Positions 9,001 to 17,200 of a stretch of DNA of 20,002 bases are shown piece by piece. Both the position numbers and the translations under genes were made by a program. The DNA comes from CANLBN01 sp050298695. GTDB taxonomy: Bacteria; Pseudomonadota; Gammaproteobacteria; Pseudomonadales; Cellvibrionaceae. Numbering within the stretch: the stretch's first letter is position 1; each line of letters opens with the position of its first letter. The stretch is from positions 1 through 20,002 of the forward strand of contig JBNKUQ010000054.1 of NCBI GenBank assembly GCA_050298695.1, given 5' to 3'. The notes beneath the pieces were generated by a model. The model had not been told where the DNA came from and searched no databases. It saw nothing but the letters and a program-made list of their open reading frames with translations.

Positions 9001-10831
9001 AAATATCATGTATAGTACCACTGGAATCAACTTCACCTATTATTTTTGCCGCTAATGTTCCCCCCTTATTATCAGAAAACCGTAAAAGGTTAGTCCAGTC
9101 TCCAGATGTTATACGAGAACGATTAAATATATATATTTCTCGTTTTTTTCCAGGATAAACAATAGTCGTATATCCATAATCAGGAACTTTAGCAAAATAA
9201 GAATGCGCTACCGAATCGGCTGAAAGGCTCAACTCTCTACCCGCTGCATAGTTTTCGCTATTGTAAGTTGATGGGAGATAGCGGCCCTCTAAAAACTCGT
9301 ATTTCCATGTTTTGATAGGGGTATAAGTTTGGGTAGAGTCATATAAGTTAGAAGAGCGAACCGTTATTGAAGCTACTCTCGGGCTTGCGGTACTTCCATT
9401 AAGGTTATAACACCTATCAGATAGATCATAACAAGGGGACTTACTGTGGGTCTTTCGATTAATCTGATACTCGGTACCCATTGGAGATTTAACCGTTGAT
9501 ATAAAAACAGGTATAGTTGAAAATGTACTTCCACATTGCCAACCAAGCGTTCTATTCGTAACATAAAGAGTGTCACATTGATAATAATCCGTTCTGTGGT
9601 TATATGAAAAATCATCCATAGGATCTTTATATCCATAGTTATATTCTTTTCCATCATTTAAAATTACAGTTTTAAGCAAACCTTTTTGCTTGTAGTCTTT
9701 GTTTGTAGTTTTCGTGGATAATTTATATCTACAAACATTATTACTACAAGTACTACTATCCTTTTCATATGCTAACCATGAAATAATATCGGGCTCTGTC
9801 TCATTGGTATATTCATAAAAGATTTTCTTCAAATCGGTCGAATCATCCTGTGAGCGGAGACTTACTGATTTCAAGATTTTGACAGAGTTTTGTGGACGCC
9901 AAAAAAGATGATTTGAGAGATCCATCTCATCATAATAAAATCTTACAATGCGCCCGTCAGATGATGTAATGTTATCAACATGCAATTGTCCATTGGCATC
10001 TGATACATAAGAATAATTTAAAGTATTACCGTGGATATCAGTAACTTTTGAAGCATAAATGAAGGCTCCAAGTGTATCTGGCCATCCATAACTTTGATTG
10101 ATTTTGCTTTTTGGGCTGGCAAATCTATCAAACGTATAGGTCAATCCATTAGGTGACTTTACCTCAAATCCACTACGATCGTTTGAGTCATACAAATTAA
10201 TACAGTCAGCCTTCCAATTATCCGTTGTTACATATGTAACGTTTCCTTTTATCCCACTAATAATATTTACATTCGGATAGACTATATCATTTTCCGTAGT
10301 TCCTTGATTTTTAAATATTAATTTGCGAGTAGAATTTCCAGGAATTTCTAAAGATAAGCCATCCCAGAATCCTAGCGCATAAGCTACTGATGTATTCTTA
10401 CGCGTATATACGGGGTTATGACAAAACCCTCTACTCCAAACATCAGGACTATCGTTCCAAGAAAACTCTCTACCATCAGATCTATGTAAACCTCTATAAG
10501 CGGTTATTCTAGGCACTTCTAATGCCCAATTACCCATATTGAATGGTACTCTCAGTGAGGGCTGACTTTTATACATATCATGAATACGAGAGACGATTAT
10601 AGGTAACGTTCCCGAGTTGCCTTCTGCTCTTAAATCAACAACTCTATGTGTTATCGTTCGTGAAGCGATATCAACATTTACTCCAATCTCATCAAGCTTA
10701 AATGATGTATCGTAAGCAATTGATCCTTCTCCAGAGCTTTTGCCACTTATTTGGTTAAGTAAAGCAAAAGCCTCTTGCGACAATGAAAGAGAAAAAATTA
10801 GGAATATAGATGCTTTGAAGAGAAGGGACAC
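6074..10831 (-). CDS. Sec-exported Rhs/YD-repeat shell protein with C-terminal calcium-binding repeats
   Basis: I choose the GTG at 10831 because GGAGG sits four bases before it and the resulting protein begins directly with a Sec signal peptide (SLLFKASIFLIFSLSLSQEAFA, cleaved before LLNQ). The next in-frame start, GTG at 10876, would bury that peptide. The protein has 1585 residues. Residues about 30-400 are an N-terminal exoprotein region (RVVDLRAEGNSGTLPIIVSR; several Cys). About 400-1440 is a long series of YD repeats such as YEYDENGNIQTINYPDG and YEYDEIGNIDRI. About 1454-1570 holds five acidic repeats of thrombospondin type 3/EF-hand-like form (DDDSDG, DFDNDG, DVDGDG, DFDDDG, DTDNDG), likely calcium binders. 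It ends with a hydrophobic GVMVIIINSTLF and lacks the final Rhs core and any toxin, which are supplied by the next gene. Strongly AT-rich throughout. Confidence 0.88.
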   Translation of the reverse strand: MSLLFKASIFLIFSLSLSQEAFALLNQISGKSSGEGSIAYDTSFKLDEIGVNVDIASRTITHRVVDLRAEGNSGTLPIIVSRIHDMYKSQPSLRVPFNMGNWALEVPRITAYRGLHRSDGREFSWNDSPDVWSRGFCHNPVYTRKNTSVAYALGFWDGLSLEIPGNSTRKLIFKNQGTTENDIVYPNVNIISGIKGNVTYVTTDNWKADCINLYDSNDRSGFEVKSPNGLTYTFDRFASPKSKINQSYGWPDTLGAFIYASKVTDIHGNTLNYSYVSDANGQLHVDNITSSDGRIVRFYYDEMDLSNHLFWRPQNSVKILKSVSLRSQDDSTDLKKIFYEYTNETEPDIISWLAYEKDSSTCSNNVCRYKLSTKTTNKDYKQKGLLKTVILNDGKEYNYGYKDPMDDFSYNHRTDYYQCDTLYVTNRTLGWQCGSTFSTIPVFISTVKSPMGTEYQINRKTHSKSPCYDLSDRCYNLNGSTASPRVASITVRSSNLYDSTQTYTPIKTWKYEFLEGRYLPSTYNSENYAAGRELSLSADSVAHSYFAKVPDYGYTTIVYPGKKREIYIFNRSRITSGDWTNLLRFSDNKGGTLAAKIIGEVDSSGTIHDIYSAEFKWDVGKLLGDDLSVCWLKKCDKPSMYRKSLTKKIIKKDGFEFITEFHDHDQYGNSQRTVEYSSTQTDNIGQPVAQQKRYKYFNDEQLWLIGLLEEEAVYESIGLSGLSNKWSDILGKIIINRDQYTGDLLSYTYFGTTKYYEYNLDGTVKREYVKDEDGNDLSRWFYDYKYGTPTREVDGEGNEEVRVVNQEGKIISVKNELNQETHFSYNDSDLVDKITFPGVNPITTDWHESKNLTIYKSQGSSDVISTTDSLGRLLSITKKDDESRFFSNSVYDTDYEGRKIFESFPSKENLSLMPEVSSLNPDYSQVFSSFNISVVPETLDKLKAHPNKNEILNALEGIPKYLVSSPSYPNGILRTYDSLDRLLTERNNINGNLYQYCYGPECNTGREGKPMVKYGYITVDPLGFETIYNYQAYGDPSDMLLKEVVTQVSLNPVEYNTLTINYNEFGNVTSIKQGQHERLYVYNKKLQLEKIYNPENGWTNLSYYPYGLEKAVTLPNGNIKTITYDKNLRVSNYSYNNGDSFSITNHYTKTGNLRSVETPEVRTIYNYNGYDQLTSVETIFKDSDKKLTLGYEYDENGNIQTINYPDGLTLNYVNDGFGKNISAYGDGKYLASSANYNSWGQVEELAYGNQITKKLSFDLLGAPKNLKFINSVNQKILDLTYNYDKARNIESVKDNLTDYRSKKMKYDGLSQLISASGSWGKIDYEYDEIGNIDRISQSGSESDYRYDSSNRLTGIGNEYLFTYDNLGNVKSDGHLNYVYNNENMLKSVSSGIDSKFYEYDGNLNKVYEKDSEGKSTYFLYDQSNKLMYSTNGYQTGGSSSFVFFGGKLLARLDCNSKDRDDDSDGVPDCMEIRLGTPTNLANNFDDFDFDNDGVINSQDVDVDGDGIPNRWESQYGLNHYLASDANLDFDDDGVMNLQEFKSGSNPLNKDTDNDGVSDYVEIYIDNTDPNLNLGVMVIIINSTLF

Positions 10832-10835
10832 TGAG

Positions 10836-10840
10836 CCTCC
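10836..10840 (-). promoter_or_regulatory. ribosome binding site fixing the GTG start of the Rhs shell gene
   Basis: GGAGG on the minus strand, four bases upstream of the GTG at 10831. No comparable site precedes the earlier in-frame GTG at 10876. This decides the start and places the signal peptide at the N-terminus. Confidence 0.7.
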
Positions 10841-10863
10841 ATGCTTATATTGAACAATATTGA

Positions 10864-10892
10864 CGCATATTACCACGCAAGTTGAATCTCAA
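10864..10892 (-). promoter_or_regulatory. possible promoter of the split Rhs operon
   Basis: On the minus strand TTGAGA (10892-10887) is followed after 17 bases by TATGCG (10869-10864), a good -35 but weak -10, 33 bases before the GTG. It lies in the 69 bases left between the gene and the insertion sequence. If real, the operon retains a native promoter despite the insertion at 10901. Confidence 0.3.
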
Positions 10893-11647
10893 CAACTGGC
10901 AGTCTTTTCCAATATGAGATGAGCCTGAAGAGGGGGCAATGGATTCCAGTATAAGATGAACCTGAAATAATCATTGAAGTCGTTCATGATCACCGGATGC
11001 ATACGATCATGAGCTTAGACCAATTAACCACCATTGAAGCGGTTCAACAATTCCTCAACGGTACGCAGGCCGTGGCCTTCGGCATTGCCACTAATAAGAA
11101 AGAACGTTATCGCTGGATACAGAAGACTCTGGTTAAACACCAGTACATCTTGCTCAGTAAGGCCCATAAGGGTGTCATCACTCGTTATCTCATGAAGGTC
11201 GCCGGATACTCTCTGGCACAAACGAAACGCCTGATGCGTCAGTATGTAAAAACCGGCACAGTGACGGTCACGCTTGCTCGTAACAATGGGTTTAAATGGG
11301 CTTATACAGATGCGGATATTCGTTTACTCGCCAGAACGTCACGGGCAACCCAGCGGGGGTGTTTTGAAGACACTTTGTGAGCGAGCCTATCGACAGTTTG
11401 GACAGGAACAGTATCAGCGTTTAGCACAAATATCCGTTGCGCATTTATACAACCTGAGAGCCTCAACAACCTACCAGCGTCAACGCTGCACCTTAACCAA
11501 AACGCGATCTAAACAAGCGTCCATTGGCATTCGGTGCAAACCCTTTCCCAATCAACAACCGGGCTATATCCGCATTGATTCAGTACATCAAGGCGACCAA
11601 GATAAGCTCAAAGGGATCTATCACATCAATGCCGTTGGTGAAGTCAC

Positions 11648-12771
11648 TCATACCAATTAGCTTTCAATATGTATAGAATACTACCCAAAAAAATTCTAGA
11701 GTAATATCAATGGGCTACCACTCAACTAAAACTGTACCTGCAGATGATTTATCCCGTATTGAGCACTTAATTAAAACCTGCCCACTCGCAGCGGATGTCA
11801 AACGCTTGCAATGTGTATACTTTCGAGGCAGCTTTGGCTTCAGTGCAGAAGAAATTGCAATGTTAACGCAGTTCAGCATAGGACATGTTCGGCGTATTTG
11901 GGGGGCTTATTTTAAAGAGGGTGTGGAAGCGCTATTAACGAAACCCAAAGGAGGACGCAGGCATTGTTTTTTGGATGAGCCCGATGAGCAAGCCTTACTC
12001 GCACAACATGCCGAAGCAGGCAGCGAGGGTTTGATCGTTGAAATTGATGCATTGCATAAGAGCCTGTGTGAACGCGTAGGTAAGCCCGTTGCGTTATCGA
12101 CGACCTATCGCTTAGCTCATCGTCATGGTTGGCGCAAAATAGCTCCGCGTCCTTTTCATATTAACCGTAGCGAGAAGCGGGCAGAGTACTTCAAAATTTT
12201 TTCCCAAGCTGATTGAAGAGGCTGAAAATATCGCTCGTAAACAACAAAAGCCTCTACGTGTTCTATTCCAAGATGAGGCCCAGCGACCCAAGGCGATGTT
12301 GGTGTTCTGCTGGAGAACGTCCCATTGTTAAATCGCAAGTCGTTCGTGAATATACTTACCTTTACGGAGCGCTGAGTCCTGCAGATGGGCATTGTGATTT
12401 TCTGATCTTGCCATCCATGACAACAGTTTGCATGGGTATTTTTCTTGAAGAACTGAGTAAGCGATACCCTGATAATTACCTCTTGTTAATTTGTGATGGC
12501 GCAGCTTGCCATCAAATGGGGTCAGCAACATTGCCTGACAATGTCATGATGGAGACGTTACCACCTTATTGCCCTGATTTAAACCCATGCGAAAATCTGT
12601 GGGATGAAATTCGAGAAACCTTTTTCCATAACCGTGTGTTCAAATCCATGGACGCGGTTGAGGATCAATTGGTAACGGCTGCCAACTATTATGAGAAGAA
12701 CACTGATAGTATTAAATCCATTTCATCATGGCCTTGGATTATTAATACAGCTTGAACGCTAATTGGTATCA
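11648..12771. mobile_element. IS630-like insertion sequence nested in the other IS, with TCA flanks
   Basis: The element proper is 11651-12768 (1118 bp). The left end is TACCAATTAGCTTTCAA and the right end read inward is TACCAATTAGCGTTCAA; further matches such as TGTAT extend the inverted repeat to about 25-30 bases. TCA lies at both junctions (11648-11650, 12769-12771). Removing the element and one TCA restores the host transposase frame exactly. A plain TA duplication, usual for the IS630/Tc1 group, would not restore it. Confidence 0.85.
11710..12755 (+). pseudogene. IS630-family transposase, two frame lesions
   Basis: The N-terminal piece (11710-about 12196) carries the helix-turn-helix region (FSAEEIAMLTQFSIGHVRRI) and the LAHRHGWRKIAPRPFHINRS segment. 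At an A4T6 tract (12193-12202) the frame must skip one base to continue as FPKLIEEAENIARKQQKPLR, VLFQDEA. Near 12276-12284 it changes again, continuing SDPRRCWCSAGERPIVKSQV, then VREYTYLYGALSPADG. The DDE residues are present: Asp in FQDEA, Asp in ICDGAACH, Glu in NPCENLWDEIRE. At the second lesion about five residues that usually follow QDEA (an RFGR-type segment) are missing, so this is a deletion rather than programmed slippage. The copy is dead. The first shift site could have been programmed in an intact relative, but the required direction is +1. Confidence 0.88.
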
Positions 12772-13407
12772 GTTCCAGATCGTTGCGACACTGGCGCGGA
12801 TTACAGAGGACTATATGCTCCCCGCACTCAAGCAACTGCTTAGTAATTTCCCCTTTAAAATAAGGGGATCCCATGCCGACAACGGGGGCGAGCACATCAA
12901 CTACAGCGTCGCTGAGTTATTAGAAAAGCTGCGCATCAACTTAACTAAATCACGCCCCCGCCACAGTAATGATAATGGCTTGGTTGAAAGTAAAAATGGA
13001 TCGGTCATACGTAAACTCTACGGTTATACTCATATCACACAACAATACGCAAACGAATTTGCGTCAATCAATCGCAATCAAGTCTATCGCCATGTGAACT
13101 TCCACCGACCCTGCTACTTCCCAACCACCACCACTGACAACAAAGGCAAGCAGCGAAAACAATACCGTTACCAAGACATGATGACACCTTATGAAAAGTT
13201 CAAATCACTGCCTCGACCCAGTCAATATCTCAAACCGGGAATCACCTTCAAACAACTGGATGCATTTGTACAGCAAATGACGGACAATGACGCCGCTGAG
13301 CAGCTACACTCAGCACGGGATCAACTCTTTAAACAACTCCATGAGCGACTGAAAATGAAAGCTTAACAGACCATCGCTTCAGGCTCATTTCTGGATTGGA
13401 AAATACT

Positions 13408-13812
13408 CTGGCTTGAATTAACAATTAGCCAGGCACAGGTTTCAAAAATTACTACAATCAGCAGCGAACTCATTCTGGGCGAAATGGAAAAACACCTGTT
13501 GAGACAAAAGCAAAAACGCTCAAGCTCAATATGTTTAGCTGGCAGAGTCACTGTCGTGGAATATTTTCACTGCCTTTATTGTCTTAAATTAGTAATTCGC
13601 CAGGCACATGGTCACTGGGTATAACCATCGCTGTCTTATTATATTCTCTGCTTGTTTGGGTATCAGAAAACCTATGCTACTACTCCAAAGAGAAACAAGA
13701 GAATATTTGCTTAATAAAAATACCTGCTAGAGATTTAATTCTTCATAAAATTGAGGTTGATTAGATACAGTGCCTTATATAAATCACAAGTAAGATATTT
13801 AAGCATCGTGCT
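13408..13812. other. intergenic region between the IS and the Imm1-like gene
   Basis: No gene is assigned. The plus frame from 13367 to 13621 stays open for about 85 codons with no good start (first ATG in EMEKHLLRQKQK) and no recognised similarity. Two imperfect copies of a ~29-base sequence (core CCAGGCACA) lie at 13412-13440 and 13583-13612, exactly 171 bases apart. An inverted pair, ATATTCTCT...TTGTTT at 13641-13657 and AAACAAGAGAATAT at 13693-13706, could fold around a 35-base loop. Joining CTGGC to the right flank shows that the IS entered one arm (CTGGCT/AGCCAG) of a small hairpin. Confidence 0.45.
13412..13612 (+). repeat. imperfect ~29-base direct repeat pair
   Basis: Copy 1 spans 13412-13440 and copy 2 spans 13583-13612. 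Both read CTT(G/A)AATTA, a variable AT-rich middle, then GCCAGGCACA. The 171-base period keeps the same reading frame, giving LELTISQAQ and LKLVIRQAH. They could be ends or relics of a small mobile element or an internal duplication; I do not recognise the family. Confidence 0.5.
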
Positions 13813-14217
13813 TTACTCCCTTAATTGTGAGCTTGGTTTACCCGTAGCAAGAAACTCTATAAAAACTTCTTCCACAAGAGAAAAATCATTAACAACAGCA
13901 CAGGCAGGATAAGGATCACCCAAAATGTTCATCATGCCGAGCTTTACATTTTCCTCATTGTGCAAGGTTAAAACCAAGTAATCACCATCCTCTTGATAAC
14001 TGCCATACATAACCAAGTAGTTACCATTTTCACAATATAGGGTGAGTTTGTTAGGCCCACATCCATTCGGCACTTTTTGCTTTAATGTCAAAACACCCGA
14101 TTTATCCACCATAGTTTTTAACATTTCTATAAGTGAATGTTGATCTGGTGATTCCACAAGCTCCAACTGAACACGCTCAGAGTTTCTGTAATAAAAACCG
14201 CCTAATACCATTTTCAT
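13813..14217 (-). CDS. candidate immunity protein, Imm1-like
   Basis: A 134-residue acidic protein without signal peptide or membrane segment. Its ATG lies two bases after the stop of the exoprotein gene, so translation is probably coupled, with the ribosome site inside the toxin's last codons. The visible pattern is a beta-rich middle (KLTLYCENGNYLVMYGSY, DYLVLTLHNEENVKL) followed by PACAVVNDFSLVEEVFIEF and LATGKPSSQL. This ending resembles Imm1 immunity proteins, which commonly pair with deaminase toxins. The assignment to Imm1 is by pattern memory and tentative; its position directly behind a toxin tip is the stronger argument for an immunity role. Confidence 0.7.
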   Translation of the reverse strand: MKMVLGGFYYRNSERVQLELVESPDQHSLIEMLKTMVDKSGVLTLKQKVPNGCGPNKLTLYCENGNYLVMYGSYQEDGDYLVLTLHNEENVKLGMMNILGDPYPACAVVNDFSLVEEVFIEFLATGKPSSQLRE

Positions 14218-14219
14218 TC

Positions 14220-17200
14220 TTAATCCAATTCTTTAAGAGACCTAAACCCAGGTTCCCAATAGTAAGTTTTTGGTAGCCCGGTATCGTCATCAAAAGCCTT
14301 GATTTCAAGTCGTTTTAGACCAGCTTTTTCAGCAGCGGCAGCAACATCACCTACACAATAACCACAAACATCTTTACCTGTAACGGTCATGGTCATTGTT
14401 CTGCCTTGAGTCATACCGGCGTCATAAGCCTGCTGAATAGCTCCAATCTCAGCATGAGCCGTTGCCATATTGCCATTGGGAATGGGTTTATCTGGAGTTC
14501 GTGTTAGCTTAACTTCGATTCGATCATTAATTAACGTTGGCTTGTTAGGATCGGCCAACTCAGGTGGACGTGCATTTTGGTTAGTATCAGTGTATTTAAC
14601 ACCATCCACTTCGGCGTCTGCTCTAACGGCTGGATTACTGTCTGGGCCATTATCCACAACTTCTGTAACATCATCAAGCGACTTAGCTCCACTCTTAATT
14701 AGAGCCTTACCCCCTGCAACAACTGTCGTCGTAACACCCGTCAACGTCGAAACCATCTCTGCCGTAAATTTAGTCTTGCGCTGAGCCGCTATTGCCCTCT
14801 CTGCAGGATCGTCAGATTTTGCCTGAAGCTCGATATCATTCCATTCTTTTTGTAGTGCTTGCGTGACCAGCTTTGTCTGCTCAACAGGATCATCTTTAAA
14901 CTTCTCGACCGTTATGTAGGCCGCTGCAAGTTTCGTAAAGGCTTCAGGATCAAGTTGTTGCAAGCCTACAATCGTGTCAAATAGCTCTAAAGTACCGTCA
15001 ATACTTTCTTGAGCAAACTGTTTTAATCCTTGCTCAACATTATATAACGCTTCATTTCGCTGACTTAGCGTATTTTCTGATAATTGTGACATCACCGAGT
15101 CGGACTCTTGTGAGACACTGAGAGGAGCCGATCCGGGATTACTAACGACTCCAGCTTCAACATATCCTTGCGCAAAATTAGCCAACTCTTGTGTTGCTTG
15201 GGTACACGCTTGACTACTGGCCACTTGGCAAGCAGCTTTTACATGTCGATCACGCGCTTTATCTAGCGCTTGTAATTGCGCTATTTCTGCTTTGGCTTTT
15301 TCTCGCTCTTCGCTAGTTAAATTACCTATCAATAGCTGACGCTGTAGTTCGGATAAACGGCGCGATTCTTCATAAGCTAAATGATTGCTACCTTGATTTT
15401 TATCGAGCTGACTAAACGCTACATTGTTATTTTGAACCATCGCACTGTTGTTACCAACGTGACTGTTGGTACTTGCCATATTGCCATAACCCGCCATGTC
15501 CAAGGCTCTGTCCGTGTAAGCAGCAAGGTCTTTTCCGTAATCCTCTGCGTAAGCTTCTTCACTGACATAAGTTTGACCACTGGTTTTTGCATCCTGATAA
15601 TCCATCGCATGAGCCGCTTCTTCTCCCGCTGTTGTCACTAAATCAGTCGTACTGTGATTATAAATATCATTGATATAAGCATCACCAGTTTCGGTGCTAA
15701 AGAAACCCGCCACTTGTCCGCCATTCTTTCCAGGCTCAGTCGTAGCAATCAGGTGGTTTTCATATTCGCTATAACCCAGCTTGACCATCACCGCATTAGT
15801 GACTTGATTGAGCATACGTTGTTTTTGCTCTGGCGTAAGGTTAGGATCTTGCAACGCATCCGCTAGCACAGGATCATTAGCCACTGCTTCTTTAACTGCT
15901 TGATAGGTGTTTGCGTTCTTTTTCACTTCCGAGAAAAAATCACCTGCAGTTAACTTGTCACTTTTAACAATATCGCTAATGGCATCCGTAACCATATTGG
16001 CTTTGAGAAAGTCTTCCGCAATTTGATCGCGACCGCTTTCGGTTAGCAAGCGAGTATCAATCGTTAAATCAATATTCCCTTGCTCACGATCCACGTTATA
16101 AAAATCTTTCGTCGTGTTTTCAATATCCCGATTGAGGCGCTCGGTAGAATCCGTTCCGTTTTCCTCGTCGTCTCGGATGGTAATGTTGCCATTGCCGAGG
16201 GTCGCTAAACTTTTATCTTTTTGATAATTAGAGCTATTGCTGTAGGCAATATTACTGGTGTTAACCTTCAGGTCTTTATCGCCGTTAGCATCAGTTTTGT
16301 TATTGTTATTGGGATCATTAAGATTTTGCTGCCCGCTGATGCCGACACTGGTACTAATTCCCGCACTCTTCTGATTACTAAAGTGCGTATTTGAGAGGTC
16401 CACAAAATCATAGCTTTGGGTATTCAGCGTAAGATTACCGTTATCGGTTTGCTTGCCGTCTTCATCCGTATCCACGGCCGCAATCACGGAACCCACTTGG
16501 CCTGTATGACCACCCACATTGATATTGACGGTTTGTCCGGTCAGGCTAGTGAGTACGGTTTCTTTGCCGCGTGTGCGGCCACTGCCAGCATTGAGTCCAC
16601 CGTTGACACTGCTCACTTGGTTGCTGCTATCCAAGCTAAGACCAGCGCTCACACTCAGGCTTTTATTTTCCCCGCTGTAGCGGTTTTGCATGGATTGCAC
16701 GAGTAGATCACCGCCCACATCCACATTGAGGGTGTCCTCTGCATGGATGTTCGCGCCTTTAATGGTGGTATCGCCAGTACTGTTTAAGTTGATATTGTTC
16801 GCCGCTAGTTGGCTGTTGTTATAACGGCTATCGCCATCTTTCGCTCTGGAGCGGGTGTAGTCAACGCTAACGGTCGGGCCACCCGCTGCACCATACACGG
16901 TTTGTGCAATGCGGATATGCGCACTCTCGCTATCGTTTTTACTGTTGCTATCATCGCGGCTGGCCTCAATATTGAGATCACCAGTGGTGATGTTGAGGTT
17001 GTTGTCTGCCACCAGGGTACTGCCACGAATAGCTGTTTCGGTGGTGGTGATATCGCCACCATTGCCCGTGCGGATGTTGATATTGTTACCGCTCAACTGG
17101 CTACCCCGGCTGGTTTCCTGGTGGCTTTCGCGGTCACTTTTGCTGGCATCGAGGTCCAGTTGTACCCCTGCGTTAAAGCCCCAGGTCGCGGTACTGGCGG

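Larger units (their letters stand above)
10997..13366 (+). pseudogene. DDE integrase-type transposase, frameshifted and split by an IS630-like element
   Basis: Three pieces reconstruct one transposase. Piece 1 (10997-11330; the likely true start is the second ATG at 11009, giving MSLDQLTTIEAV) is the N-terminal helix-turn-helix region. Near 11330-11342 the frame changes: the reading passes from LLART to ERHGQPSGGVLKTLCERAY without a shared frame. Piece 2 ends with SIGIRCKPFPNQQPGYIRID, SVHQGD and HINAVGEVT. Piece 3, after the nested element (12772-13366), resumes FQIVATLARITEDYMLPALK, then HADNGGEH and NGLVESKNG, ending HERLKMKA. The DDE triad is therefore visible: Asp in RIDSVHQGD, Asp in HADNGGEH, Glu in LVESKNG. 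Excising 1121 bases joins pieces 2 and 3 in frame as EVTQFQIV, as expected for the family. The insertion plus the frameshift make it inactive. Confidence 0.9.
10896..13412. mobile_element. integrase-type insertion sequence with 5-bp target duplication, interrupted by a nested element
   Basis: The element proper is 10901-13407. Its ends are inverted repeats of about 30 bases: the left begins AGTCTTTTCCAAT and contains GATGAGCCTGAAG; the right end, read inward, begins AGTATTTTCCAAT and contains AATGAGCCTGAAG, with one gap and a few mismatches. The sequence CTGGC directly abuts both ends (10896-10900 and 13408-13412) as a 5-base target duplication. A second, diverged copy of the left terminal motif (TTCCAGTATAAGATGAACCT) lies 37 bases inside, at 10944-10963, a probable extra transposase site. 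Removing the nested insertion leaves an element of about 1386 bp. Its transposase belongs to the DDE integrase-catalytic-domain group, described separately. Confidence 0.85.

Noticed and set aside
12193..12202. A4T6 tract as a programmed frameshift site of the IS630 transposase
   Set aside because: Continuation needs a +1 shift, not the usual -1, and a second unrelated frame lesion with missing residues follows, so decay explains it better.
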